NCBI RefSeq assembly: GCF_008704205.1
Contig: NZ_VXLC01000051.1
Location: 1 to 64,000, forward strand
Length of the DNA: 64,000 bases
Reading direction: 5' to 3'
DNA from: Nocardia colli
GTDB taxonomy: Bacteria; Actinomycetota; Actinomycetes; Mycobacteriales; Mycobacteriaceae
In this document: positions 32,419-41,271 of the stretch, piece after piece
Layout: the number at the start of each line of letters is the position of its first letter
Numbering within the stretch: the stretch's first letter is position 1
Notes under the pieces: generated by a model
Databases searched by the model: none
Told to the model about the DNA's origin: nothing
The model's input: the letters and a program-made list of their open reading frames with translations, nothing else
Made by a program: the position numbers and the translations under genes

Positions 32419-33983
32419 CGCGGGCGGCGGCACCTCCGCCAGTCCCAGCACTGTTAGCGGTACTAGCGGCGGCGGGATCGGGACCTGTGCTGCCAATAGA
32501 GGTGGTCGCTACTGCGCTGTCCGAGCTCGGCTGTCCACTTTCTTTTGGTGAAATACGGGACCAGGTCGTTCGTTTGGGCGCGTTGATTAGCCGTAGCGAA
32601 CCTGGAACCAATGAAGAGTTGCTCGGTTTAGCGCACGCTGAATTCGTCAGACCTACCGTCAAAGAGGTCGAACGCTTCAAGTTCTCTATTTCAGACGCAC
32701 ATCGCGCAATCGCCGTCGCAATCGACACCATCACAAGCGAACGTGTGTACTCGTATGCCCGTGGTGCCGGAGTGCGCCACCATCTCGCATACGGCAATCC
32801 GGAAGCCGCTTTGCTGCTGATCATCGCCCTGCAAACAACACGGGCGGCAGACAACCGAGATACATGGGCATCATGTCTGCCACTCTTTGCCAGCACTCTC
32901 GGCGAAGACCATCCAGCAACGTTGATCGTCCGTATTTTCGCTGCGCGCTGGCGTGGGGAGAGTGGGGATGTAGGTGGTGCGGTCCGTGAACTGGAGGAGT
33001 TGCTCGCCGACCGAGTGCGGGTGTCGGGTGTCGATGATTCGGATACCCTTGCTACCCGTGCTCTCCTGGCCCGCTGGCGTGGCGAGAGTGGGGATGTAGG
33101 TGGTGCGGTCCGTGAACTGGAGGAGTTGCTCGCCGACCGAGTGCGGGTGTCGGGTGTCGATGATCCGGATACCCTTGCTACCCGTGCTCTCCTGGCCCGC
33201 TGGCGTGGCGAGAGTGGGGATGTAGGTGGTGCGATCCGTGAACTGGAGGAGTTGCTCGGCGACCAGATACGAGTTGTAGGTGCATACGATGACAGCACCC
33301 TTGCTGTCCGGAATAACCTGGCCTACTTGCGTGGGGGCAGTGGGGACGCCGCAGGCGCGGTCCGTGAATTTGAGCACCTCCTTATCGATCAGACGCGGGC
33401 AATCGGAGCGGATCATCCAAATACTCACGGTACTCGCAACAACCTAGCCGCTATACGCGGGGCGAGTGGGGACGTTTCGGGCGCTATCCGAGAATATGAG
33501 CAGCTGCTTGCAGATCGGTTACGAATTGTAGGCGCAGACGATCCCCTTACCCTCACCGTCCGCAACAATTTAGCCCGCTGGCGTGGGGAAAGCGGAGACA
33601 CGGCAGGTGCTATCCACGAATTCGAGCAGCTGCTTACCGACCGTTTGCGAATTTCAGGTGCCAAACATCCCCATACTCTCGTTGTTCGGGCCACCTTGGC
33701 TCACTTGCATGGAGTGAGTGGCGATCCGGTGCGTGCAGTCCGTGAGTACGAGCAGTTGCTTGCGGACCAGGTCCGAGTGACCGGTGATGATCATCCCGCC
33801 ACCCTAGTGATCCGCAACAATCTAGCGGGCTGGCGCGCAGAGAACGGAGATTTGGTGGGTGCGATCCAAGAATTTGAGCAGTTGCTTATCGACCGGTTGC
33901 GAATATTAGGTCCGCAACATCCAGATACCATCAATAACCGCATAAATCTAGCTCAACTTCAGCGCTTGCGGTTTAAGACCTGA
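32415..33983 (+). CDS. Winged-helix and TPR sensor partner of the caspase-STAND protein
   Basis: A 522-residue protein from a GTG overlapping the previous stop. The first ~110 residues (PALLAVLAAAGSGPVLPIEVVATALSELG... LGLAHAEFVRP) resemble the winged helix that follows the ATPase in STAND proteins. A linker of helices follows, then about nine TPR-like repeats of 42 residues with the consensus R-W-R-G-E-S-G-D-x-G-G-A-x-R-E-L-E-E-L-L. Repeats 1-3 are nearly identical at DNA level. Together with the upstream gene it reconstitutes one caspase-ATPase-TPR architecture, so it is likely the ligand-recognising half. Confidence 0.82.
   Translation: MTRAAAPPPVPALLAVLAAAGSGPVLPIEVVATALSELGCPLSFGEIRDQVVRLGALISRSEPGTNEELLGLAHAEFVRPTVKEVERFKFSISDAHRAIAVAIDTITSERVYSYARGAGVRHHLAYGNPEAALLLIIALQTTRAADNRDTWASCLPLFASTLGEDHPATLIVRIFAARWRGESGDVGGAVRELEELLADRVRVSGVDDSDTLATRALLARWRGESGDVGGAVRELEELLADRVRVSGVDDPDTLATRALLARWRGESGDVGGAIRELEELLGDQIRVVGAYDDSTLAVRNNLAYLRGGSGDAAGAVREFEHLLIDQTRAIGADHPNTHGTRNNLAAIRGASGDVSGAIREYEQLLADRLRIVGADDPLTLTVRNNLARWRGESGDTAGAIHEFEQLLTDRLRISGAKHPHTLVVRATLAHLHGVSGDPVRAVREYEQLLADQVRVTGDDHPATLVIRNNLAGWRAENGDLVGAIQEFEQLLIDRLRILGPQHPDTINNRINLAQLQRLRFKT
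32947..33324 (+). repeat. Three near-identical 126-bp tandem repeats in the TPR gene
   Basis: Units start at 32947, 33073 and 33199 (exact 126-bp spacing, 42 codons). Units 1 and 2 differ by only a few bases; unit 3 diverges in its second half. Later TPR units (33325 onwards) keep the period but are much less similar, so the first three arose by recent duplication. Confidence 0.85.
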
Positions 33984-34381
33984 GCGCGCGACGCAATCAC
34001 GTTTACCTTGAGTAGAGCGGCCTTAAAATGGCAAGACGTTAGTCGGTGGTCATTCCAAACGCGCCGCGGCAGTAGCTTGAAGCGTCCAACGAAACTTGCG
34101 GCCTACGGCCCGCGCTCAACCTGCTGGTTAGCCCGGAAATCGGCAGAAGCGGGTGTCCACGAGACGCTTCGAGTCGAACGGTCGACGGCATAATGGGGCT
34201 CCAACCACTATGTCGACCGAGAAACGGCCGGTCGGGATAGTGTGCGGAGCGAGTGCCATCTAGACGATCGCACCTGCGGTGAAACCATGGCGGAGGGCGG
34301 AAGCTTAACAATGGACGGACCGGCGAGGTTGGTGACGGGCTGGCTATTGGCCGGGCGTCGGTGGCGCTGGTATAGGGTCAC
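33984..34381. other. Gene-free stretch
   Basis: About 400 bp between the TPR gene and the convergent GAF/PAS-like gene. Small frames are present on both strands but none has a ribosome binding site or recognisable content. Confidence 0.4.
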
Positions 34382-35392
34382 TCATGCCTTTCGGACCGTG
34401 AGGAGTGCCGCTGTGGTGGAGCGGTTGAGGACGATGAGTTTGGCGACGACGTCGAATGGTTTGTAGTCGCCGGATCTGGTGAGAAGGCGGATTCTGCCAA
34501 AAGCACGCCCACTGTCGAGGTCGTGCTGCATTCGCCGGACGATCGCACGGTCGTCTGGGTGTAGCTGTGGGCGGCCTTGACGTTTGATTTCGTCGTATTC
34601 CCAGGCGAGGTCGGGGCAGGGTTCGCCGTACCAGCGCAGCAGACGGAGGGGCCGAAGTTCGAAGATGGCGCGGTACTCTCCGGGTTCGGCGGTAGTCGCG
34701 GCGACCAGTTCTGCGAGCATGATCGGCGATTGAGGGTCGTCGCGCTGCTCGGCTGGTCCGAGGTCGTGGGAGATTCCGCGGAGTATGTGTTCAGGGGGAC
34801 TGCCGGCGGGGGAGTCGGGCGGTGGTTCTGATGAGATCCGGACCGCGAAGTTGATGTCATGGCGTGTGCCATCAGGTCGCTTCTGCGGCCAGGTGGTTTG
34901 GTGGCGGGTGCCAGGTGCGGCGTTGATGACCTTGACCAGGGTTTCGGATGCGTCGCTGCCTGTTTCGAGAACGCTGAAGGCTTCGGCGATGGTCCATTCT
35001 CTGGGTTCGTGTTCCTCGGTGGAGCCTTCGGGTACAAGCCTTTTGCTGCGAGTCACTGTGCCTCGGGTCAGGTTCCAGACGAAGGCCCAGGCGCGGTTGT
35101 GTGGAGAGGCGAGCGTGTCCGTGACGTCGGCGGAGCGTAGCCACACGCCGTGGACCTGTCCCCAGTCGTTGCAGATCGGTTCGGCGATCGCGTGTTTGTC
35201 TCCGGGTAGATCGGTCTGTTGCTGGTCGGCGGACTTGCAGGCATGCGAGATGAGTGCGGCCAGAGCATGCTTCGCCTTGCTACGCTTGAAGAAAGTTTCG
35301 ATCGGCACCATCGCTTTGACCGCGTCTCCTTGAGCGATCACCGATGGGGCGCGTTGATCCAGTGTTTCAATCAGCAACCAGCTGCTCGGCAT
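34382..35392 (-). CDS. GAF/PAS-like sensor protein (DUF5593-type)
   Basis: A 336-residue protein from ATG 35392 (MPSSWLLIETLDQRAPSVIAQGDAVKAMVPIETF). The N-terminal third resembles the GAF-like DUF5593 domain of Nocardia and mycobacteria. The middle contains WAFVWNLTRGTVTRSKRLVP, and the C-terminal part ELRPLRLLRWYGEPCPDLAWEYDEIKRQGRPQLHPDDRAIVRRMQHDL looks like a PAS fold. No kinase, cyclase or DNA-binding output domain is seen. A paralogue sits at 37195-38280. No ribosome binding site is apparent, so translation may be leaderless. It is divergent from the P450 gene across only 46 bp containing a palindrome. Confidence 0.65.
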   Translation of the reverse strand: MPSSWLLIETLDQRAPSVIAQGDAVKAMVPIETFFKRSKAKHALAALISHACKSADQQQTDLPGDKHAIAEPICNDWGQVHGVWLRSADVTDTLASPHNRAWAFVWNLTRGTVTRSKRLVPEGSTEEHEPREWTIAEAFSVLETGSDASETLVKVINAAPGTRHQTTWPQKRPDGTRHDINFAVRISSEPPPDSPAGSPPEHILRGISHDLGPAEQRDDPQSPIMLAELVAATTAEPGEYRAIFELRPLRLLRWYGEPCPDLAWEYDEIKRQGRPQLHPDDRAIVRRMQHDLDSGRAFGRIRLLTRSGDYKPFDVVAKLIVLNRSTTAALLTVRKA

Positions 35393-35402
35393 AATTCGAA
35401 GA

Positions 35403-35418
35403 TTAGCAGTTCTGCTAA
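35403..35418. promoter_or_regulatory. Palindrome between GAF/PAS-like gene and P450 gene
   Basis: ttagcag (35403-35409) and ctgctaa (35412-35418) flank two bases, centred in a 46-bp divergent gap. It can serve as a single operator controlling both genes. The regulator is not evident. Confidence 0.55.
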
Positions 35419-35438
35419 CTGGACGAATGGAATGAACC

Positions 35439-36650
35439 GTGCTACCTGCGTCAGCGGAGTGCATCTCATTGCCACGCAACTTCTTTCAGGATCCGTATGA
35501 CTTCTATCGTGTACTGAATGAAAAAGGGTCGTTTCATCCGGTAGTTCTCGACAACGGTATGCGTGCGTGGCTGGTGACCGGATACGGTCTCGCGGTCGAG
35601 ATGTTGCGAAATCCCGCATTGTGCAAGGACGCTCGCACGACCGCGGGGGTTGCTGCCCGCTCTGGCGCGGGCCGTTCCGGTGCGACGACCGTCAGCGGCG
35701 GGATCACCGCGCACATGCTCAACTCCGACCCGCCGCGGCACACGCGGCTGCGACGTATCGTGTCTTCTGCCTTCACGCCAATGCGTGTTGCGGCTTTGTG
35801 TCCGCGCGTCACCGAGATCACCGATGCCTTGCTGGACGAGATGTCACGCAGCGAGGCCGGTCGACTCGATCTGATTGAGGCGTACGCGGCACCGATTCCG
35901 ATAACGGTTATCTGCGAGTTGCTCGGTGTTCCTGTGGCCGATCGTAAGGTGTTTCGAGCGTGGACGAACTCGGTCATCGACGTCGTCGCCGGCGACGCAG
36001 ACGCGGTAGCGCGCGACAGCCGGCAGTTGGAGCAGTATCTTCGTGAGCTCGTCGATGAGCGTCGTCGCAGCCCACGTGACGACCTGATCTCGGCCTTGAT
36101 CGCTGCAGGTGACGGGGACGAGCGGCTGTCTGACGCTGAGCTGGTGTCGACGGTTTTCCTGATCTTAGTAGCGGGTCACGAGACGACGGTCAATCTCATC
36201 GGGAACGCTGCACTGGCCGTCGCTGACGGCACGGTGTCCGCAGCTAGTGCGCTGGAATCTCCGGAGCGTCTGGTCGAAGAGACGTTGCGACACAATGGGC
36301 CGGTCAATGTCGCGACCCTGCGCTACGCGGCCGCGGACATCCCGGCTGGAACTCACACGATCGGCCGAGGCGAGGTGGTGCTCATCGCCTTGGCCGCCGC
36401 TGATCGAGACGAAGAGCGCTTCGCCTCTTCGGACGTTTTCGACCTCGATCGTGAAACCCGTGGTCACCTCGCGTTCGGTGGTGGCGTTCATCAGTGCCTG
36501 GGGGCGGCATTGGCGCGGATGGAAGGAACGATCGCGATCCGGCAACTGCTTACTCGATTCCCAAGCATGCGATCGGCTGAACCGATAGGGCCGTGGCGGG
36601 CGAGCATACTAATTCGTGGTCTGGACCGTCTCATGGTCACCTTGGAATGA
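35439..36650 (+). CDS. Cytochrome P450
   Basis: A 403-residue soluble bacterial P450. The I-helix oxygen-binding motif is LVAGHETTVNL, the K-helix E-x-x-R is EETLRHN, and the heme loop HLAFGGGVHQCLGAALARMEG contains the axial cysteine. SDPPRHTRLRRIVSSAFTP is the usual C-helix block. The GTG start at 35439 is the only one giving a normal N terminus. The sequence is close to the CYP105/107-like group of Actinobacteria, which hydroxylate small molecules, but the substrate is unknown. Redox partners (ferredoxin, reductase) are not adjacent. Confidence 0.88.
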   Translation: MLPASAECISLPRNFFQDPYDFYRVLNEKGSFHPVVLDNGMRAWLVTGYGLAVEMLRNPALCKDARTTAGVAARSGAGRSGATTVSGGITAHMLNSDPPRHTRLRRIVSSAFTPMRVAALCPRVTEITDALLDEMSRSEAGRLDLIEAYAAPIPITVICELLGVPVADRKVFRAWTNSVIDVVAGDADAVARDSRQLEQYLRELVDERRRSPRDDLISALIAAGDGDERLSDAELVSTVFLILVAGHETTVNLIGNAALAVADGTVSAASALESPERLVEETLRHNGPVNVATLRYAAADIPAGTHTIGRGEVVLIALAAADRDEERFASSDVFDLDRETRGHLAFGGGVHQCLGAALARMEGTIAIRQLLTRFPSMRSAEPIGPWRASILIRGLDRLMVTLE

Positions 36651-36941
36651 GCACGTATTCAGGGCTTGGAATCTGAACTCAGGGTTCGAATATTCAGCAG
36701 ATCCCACATGTCCGGTTCGTCCGATCCGGGGTTATCGGGGAGGGGTATTTTTCTGCAGCGTCTTGCTGTGAAATTCCTTGCGTCAGGTGGATTTCAGGGT
36801 TTATAACCGTAAGAGCAACGTTCCCGCAACCGGCGGGGTCCTGGCGCATCGATGTCGGTGCACCTTGTAGCGTTCGGCAAGTCGACGATCCGGAGCGTTA
36901 TTACGCGGAGGATGTCGCTTCACAGCTGCACGGTATGCGCC
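36651..36941. other. Gene-free stretch after the P450 gene
   Basis: About 290 bp with no convincing gene. It probably contains the P450 terminator region and the promoter for the following genes. Confidence 0.35.
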
Positions 36942-37217
36942 ATGACTACCTCGATCGAAAATCCTTCCAGCCCTTGTCGTGCGGTCGGCACGAACGATCC
37001 CCGCGTCGACGGTCGCGGGCCTCCTTTGACTACAGCACGTGGTGAGTACGTCGTGGTCGCGCAAGGCGCGGACAATCTTGCTACCCACCCGATGCCGACC
37101 GGGAGGTTATCCATCGGCGAAGCAGAGGAGGACGACATGCCTGCAGCAGATACGCAACGTTCAGCCGAGTTTCCTCTAGCGGAACGGGGGCGCGATGACG
37201 ATGTCCGGCATCGGTAG
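36942..37217 (+). CDS. Possible small hypothetical protein
   Basis: A 91-residue frame from ATG 36942 (MTTSIENPSSPCRAV...) that overlaps the start of the next gene by 23 bases. It is low-complexity, polar and acidic (IGEAEEDDMPAADTQ), without a recognisable domain or ribosome binding site. Coding is possible but weakly supported. Confidence 0.3.
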   Translation: MTTSIENPSSPCRAVGTNDPRVDGRGPPLTTARGEYVVVAQGADNLATHPMPTGRLSIGEAEEDDMPAADTQRSAEFPLAERGRDDDVRHR

Positions 37218-38280
37218 GTCGTGCCCAACGCCTGGCGACATGCCGAAGCGGCTTCCGTCGGTGTCGAAGCGACGAAGGAAGCCGGCGCCATCCCAGTGGA
37301 TAGTGGTCGAAACCTTGCGCGGGGCTTCACATCCAACGGTGATTGCCGACGGGACGTATCGACGCCGGTTCGCAAATCTGACGCGAGTGAGCATTGCCAG
37401 AACCGCATCGATGGTGCGGAGTCTCCCGGCGATCGTCGAGCAATGTGTCGCCACCGCTGATACCGAGGTGCGACTTGTACAGCTGCCCACCGGCGGGGCC
37501 GTCCGCCTCATGGCGCTGCCGGTGGAGGGGCCGAGGGGCGGCGTTTACGCGGTGCTCCTGTGTGCCGGTGCAGCGTCATGCGGAGCGCCGCGGCCGCTAG
37601 CGATCGGCACGCTCGAGTGGAACATCTGTACTGGCATCGCGAGGGCCGGTACGGTCGCGGAGCGCATGCTGGGCATTGCAGACGCAGGGGTGCATCGAGA
37701 ACGCACTCTCGCTGATCTGATGTGCCGCTTCGAATGGTGGGAGGACCGGGCTGGCTTTCTTGCGCTGTTCGATCCAGTGGAGTCGGCGGCCGAGTGGACG
37801 GGATCTGCGACGATTCTGGCCGCCGGCGACCTTGGTAAGCGTCACGTCTATGTGGCTGCGAAGAGGTGTTGTTCAGCGGCGGAAAATGTCGTTCGCGCGG
37901 TGATTCACGATGTCACTGACCTGGAGCCACCGCCCAGATTTGATACCCACGCTGTTGCCCTTCGTCGTATACCGATCCAGGAAGGTCACGCGATCGGACT
38001 GACAGACGTAGGAAGCTGGCTGGTTCACGATTGGATCGCGATCGATGACACACCGCTGCGCCGATGGCGTCATGGATCCCCTGAGGTCCACGTGAGCGAT
38101 CTGGAATCCATCGCGCGATGTCGAGCGGCTCTGCTGGCAGGCGCCGAAACTATCGGCTGCAGGGTTCGCGTGCGCTTCTCCGAGCATGAGCATTGGGACA
38201 CAGTTTGGGCCGAATGGACGATTCTGTCCCGCTCCGATCGGCCGCAGGCAGTCTTCGACATAACCTGGAACCCTCGATGA
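37195..38280 (+). CDS. GAF/PAS-like sensor protein, paralogue of the 34382-35392 gene
   Basis: A 361-residue protein from ATG 37195 (a G-rich site lies just upstream); a second ATG at 37240 is possible. The segment PSQWIVVETLRGASHPTVIADGTYRRRF parallels PSSWLLIETLDQRAPSVIAQGD of the gene at 34382-35392, and LAIGTLEWNICTGIARAGTVAERMLGIA parallels its WNLTRGTVTRSK block. The second half (FLALFDPVESAAEWTGSATILA... WTILSRSDRPQAVFDITWNP) fits a PAS-like fold. No output domain is present. Two such proteins flanking a P450 suggest a local sensing module whose target is unclear. Confidence 0.6.
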   Translation: MTMSGIGRSCPTPGDMPKRLPSVSKRRRKPAPSQWIVVETLRGASHPTVIADGTYRRRFANLTRVSIARTASMVRSLPAIVEQCVATADTEVRLVQLPTGGAVRLMALPVEGPRGGVYAVLLCAGAASCGAPRPLAIGTLEWNICTGIARAGTVAERMLGIADAGVHRERTLADLMCRFEWWEDRAGFLALFDPVESAAEWTGSATILAAGDLGKRHVYVAAKRCCSAAENVVRAVIHDVTDLEPPPRFDTHAVALRRIPIQEGHAIGLTDVGSWLVHDWIAIDDTPLRRWRHGSPEVHVSDLESIARCRAALLAGAETIGCRVRVRFSEHEHWDTVWAEWTILSRSDRPQAVFDITWNPR

Positions 38281-38610
38281 TCAGGCTGACGGCGGTCAAT
38301 CTCTGAAATACTCTGTGCCGCAGAATAATAGAGCTTTCATCGCTGACAACTATTGCCGGTCTAGGCGATCTTAGGTATATTAGAATTTCTCCCATTCCTG
38401 GGGATGCCCGGCAACCGCCAATGCGGAACCGGATGACGGCCGGACGATTCTGACGCTCTTCCTGGCGTCGATTCACGCAGCACGCCGCATATTTCGCAGC
38501 GGCGAGAACTGCTGACCGGCTCGGCAACTCTGCGCTCGGCCAGAGAGTCAATGAACCTCCGGGTAGGGAAGTCTCGGGTCTCTTGGTGCTGGGCGGAGCA
38601 GGGGGTCGCT
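38281..38610. other. Gene-free stretch
   Basis: About 330 bp, AT-rich around 38300-38390, with no recognisable gene. A strong AGGGGG site at its end belongs to the next small gene. Confidence 0.35.
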
Positions 38611-38883
38611 ATGAACTACCTCTCGCGGCAAGGTGTTGCAGTCGTTGATCTACCTGATGCGGACTCGGAACATGCAGTGGTTCAACGTTATCGGCGGCGC
38701 CCCGTTGTCCTGCGGGACGCGGGACTCAGTGAGCGTTTGGAGCGGCTGTACGACGTGAAGGTCGACGACGACCGGCGTCTACGGCGACTGGTTCATGAAC
38801 GTCGCCGACTGGAAGGTGACAGGGAGCGGTGGAGTGGTTGCGGCTTGCGCCAGCATCGAATCGCAAATCCAAGCGAGGAATGA
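38611..38883 (+). CDS. Small hypothetical protein
   Basis: A 90-residue frame from ATG 38611 with AGGGGG 6 bases upstream, the best initiation signal in this area. The product is charged and helical (RYRRRPVVLRDAGLSERLERLYDVKVDDDRRLRRLVHERRRLEG), suggesting a small nucleic-acid- or protein-binding factor. No family is recognised. It precedes the conjugation operon by 150 bp on the same strand. Confidence 0.45.
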   Translation: MNYLSRQGVAVVDLPDADSEHAVVQRYRRRPVVLRDAGLSERLERLYDVKVDDDRRLRRLVHERRRLEGDRERWSGCGLRQHRIANPSEE

Positions 38884-39034
38884 ATATTTCGGTGCCGTAT
38901 TGCTGCGGACGGATGGCAAGTGAGCGGTTTCGTCCGGGGGCGGATGTGGCGAATTAAGCGGCTATTCGTGACTTTTCGACCGAGAACGGTTCGAGCGCGG
39001 ATTGTGTGTGAGTTGGACCTGTGGAGGTGGTTGT

Positions 39035-39283
39035 ATGCGTGATCTTCCAGTCGAAAGCCCGAACTGCATTCATGCGGAACGGGTTCTGCGTATCCGGGAA
39101 ATCAGTGCACGGACAGGGGATTCACCGGATCGTATCCGTCATTTGCGGGTCGCTGGGCACGAGCTGTATTCGCGGGCTTGGAAATCGGGATCGGCAAAGA
39201 ACTCTCCCCTGAAACTGGAAGCCTCGACAGTCGATGCCTGGGTGGCACGACAGAAGCGGCCGACCAGTCGGGAGACCTTGTGA
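39035..39283 (+). CDS. Small helix-turn-helix protein (AlpA/excisionase-like) heading the transfer operon
   Basis: An 82-residue protein from ATG 39035 (GTGGAGGTGG upstream). The segment LRIREISARTGDSPDRIRHLRVAGHELY...PLKLEASTVDAWVARQ follows the winged helix-turn-helix plan of AlpA/Xis proteins: recognition helix, a basic hairpin, then an LEAS-x-V-D-A-W helix. Such proteins act as excisionases or as transcriptional regulators of mobile elements. Its stop overlaps the cutinase-family start by 4 bases (GTGA), so it is co-translated with the envelope and transfer genes and could control them. Confidence 0.6.
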   Translation: MRDLPVESPNCIHAERVLRIREISARTGDSPDRIRHLRVAGHELYSRAWKSGSAKNSPLKLEASTVDAWVARQKRPTSRETL

Positions 39284-41271
39284 GGTCGGCGGTTGGGTGT
39301 TCGGCGGGATCGTATCCAGCGAGACGGCTGCTGATCGCCGGAACTGTGGGCGCCCTTTGGCTCGGCGGTCTAACGGCTGGGGTAGGTGTGTCTGCCGGAA
39401 GCCCTTGGCAGGCTGAAGGATTGAATGCACCAGACTGCCCGGCGGTGGTCGGGATCTTCGTGCCAGGTACCTGGGAAACGAACGCGCGAGCGGACGAAAC
39501 CCAGCCGGTCGGGCTGCTGGGGCCGGTCGCTACCCATCTATCGGAGCAGTTCGGCGACAAGTTCGCCTTCCGGTTTCCGGCCTATCCGGCTGCGGCGTTC
39601 GACGGGATGGCGTACGGGAACAGCAAAGTCGCAGGGCTTGCCGCGGCGCGACGGGTCGTCGAGGGGTTCGGGCAGCGCTGCGGCGCGACGAAGTTCGTGC
39701 TGGCCGGCTATTCGCAAGGTGCGGATGCGTTGGGTGATCTGGCCGCATCGATCGGCTGTTCGGGAGACCCCGTCAGCGCTGATCGGGTGTTGGCCGTGGG
39801 GTTGATCGCTGACCCGAGACAGGGGACTGACGGCGGTAAGCTGGTCGGTCCGCAAGTCGAAGGCGAGGGCATTGCGGGTCCGCGCCCGGGCGGGTTCTGC
39901 GCGTTGTCGGCCGTGACCGCCGAAATTTGTGCACAGCAAGATAAATACTGCGCAACCAACGCGTCGGCGAACCCCATCCTCGCAGGGCTGGGTCGGGTCC
40001 TGTCGCAACCGGTCGGCACCGCTGCAACGAAGGAAACTGACCACGCGACGGATCCAGCGTCGCAACTTATCCAGTCGCTTGTCACCGATGTCGGCGGCAT
40101 CGACCTACCGCGTCTACAAAGTGCGATCGAGAAGATCGCCGCCGTCGCGGGGCGAGGACGGATCGATTCGAACGATGTCTCGGTGGCGGTGCACGACGTT
40201 CGGACGGCATTAGGGCCGCTCGGCGAATTGGCGTCGTGGGCGAAGGCGTACCCCGAGGCAGTGCCAGGACGGGCGAATGAGGCTGCGGGATCACCACAAC
40301 GGGAGGTCGGCGAGATGGTCAGGGGACTGTCACAGTCGGACCTGCCGGCTGCGCTGGCGTCATTGTCCGAACTCGCCGGAACCACAGTGGGCGCACCGAG
40401 CAGCGACCGCGCGGCGGCGGCCGCGAGCAAGTTGGCTTCGGCAACTGCGCCGTTGACCGGGTCGGTGGGCACGTCCTCGCCGGAGACATTGGCGCAAGCA
40501 TCGCGAGCGCTGGGCATCCTGAAGCCCTCAGTCGTGGTCGGTCAGGTGAGCAATGTGGCCACGAACGGGGTGAAGTTCGCGACGAACGTTCCTGCGATCG
40601 TGAAGGTGATCTCGCGGATCGGCGCGGTGGTCATGGAGCCGGACGACGTCGTGGCCAAGGTGACGCCTCTGCATGGCTTGTTCGGCGAGCTGAACACCCT
40701 GTTCAAGCCACTGGTGGTCCTGGCCGACGGCGTTGATCTGCGGACGGTGTCGCAGCTGGTCGCGATGATCCCGGATACCTCCGGCGCCGCGCAGGCCGCG
40801 TCGGTGCTTATTGGGCTCTTGGACAATTTGAACGTTGTCGCGCTGGCCCGTCAGGTCGGGCGGTTGCAGGAGGATTTGTGGGGCCTTGCCGAGTCGATCG
40901 CTAAGGGCGGCAACCCGATAGAAGTCGGGACACGGTTGGTCGGACTGGCTCCGACGATGCTCGGGTTCGTGAGCCTGGCGGTCGACACGCTGGCCGGCAC
41001 CGAGAGTCACAGCGACGCACCCGCGCCGACAGCACCGAACGGTGCCAGGGGCTTGAGCGCGGTGGCGCAGCAGGTGAGCGACAGCGTCACCGGGCAAGGG
41101 GGAGACGCCCTTGCTCAGCTGACCTCTGACGGGATGACCGCGGCGAACTTCTTTGCCTCGGGCGTTCATCAGGGCTATGAGCACTATCTCGTCGATGGGC
41201 AACGCAATGCCGTTGACTGGCTGACAGATTTGTTTGCCGCTCGTATCCGCATCGTCGCGGGGGTGGTGTGA
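39280..41271 (+). CDS. Exported cutinase-family protein with large C-terminal extension
   Basis: A 663-residue protein from GTG 39280. An N-terminal hydrophobic helix (RRLLIAGTVGALWLGGLTAGVGV, ~16-38) acts as signal or anchor. Residues ~50-250 form the cutinase/alpha-beta-hydrolase fold: PAVVGIFVPGTWETN, YPAAAF, and the elbow VLAGYSQGADALGDLA (Ser145). Residues ~270-663 are long amphipathic helices rich in Ala, Val and Leu, unlike any known domain. Cutinase-like enzymes hydrolyse mycolate or wax esters of the outer membrane. At the head of a type IV secretion operon it is likely to locally open or loosen the mycomembrane. The start overlaps the preceding stop. Confidence 0.8.
   Translation: MRSAVGCSAGSYPARRLLIAGTVGALWLGGLTAGVGVSAGSPWQAEGLNAPDCPAVVGIFVPGTWETNARADETQPVGLLGPVATHLSEQFGDKFAFRFPAYPAAAFDGMAYGNSKVAGLAAARRVVEGFGQRCGATKFVLAGYSQGADALGDLAASIGCSGDPVSADRVLAVGLIADPRQGTDGGKLVGPQVEGEGIAGPRPGGFCALSAVTAEICAQQDKYCATNASANPILAGLGRVLSQPVGTAATKETDHATDPASQLIQSLVTDVGGIDLPRLQSAIEKIAAVAGRGRIDSNDVSVAVHDVRTALGPLGELASWAKAYPEAVPGRANEAAGSPQREVGEMVRGLSQSDLPAALASLSELAGTTVGAPSSDRAAAAASKLASATAPLTGSVGTSSPETLAQASRALGILKPSVVVGQVSNVATNGVKFATNVPAIVKVISRIGAVVMEPDDVVAKVTPLHGLFGELNTLFKPLVVLADGVDLRTVSQLVAMIPDTSGAAQAASVLIGLLDNLNVVALARQVGRLQEDLWGLAESIAKGGNPIEVGTRLVGLAPTMLGFVSLAVDTLAGTESHSDAPAPTAPNGARGLSAVAQQVSDSVTGQGGDALAQLTSDGMTAANFFASGVHQGYEHYLVDGQRNAVDWLTDLFAARIRIVAGVV

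Noticed and set aside
33984..34381. Possible small genes after the TPR gene
   Set aside because: No ribosome binding sites, unusual amino acid composition and no similarity to known proteins.
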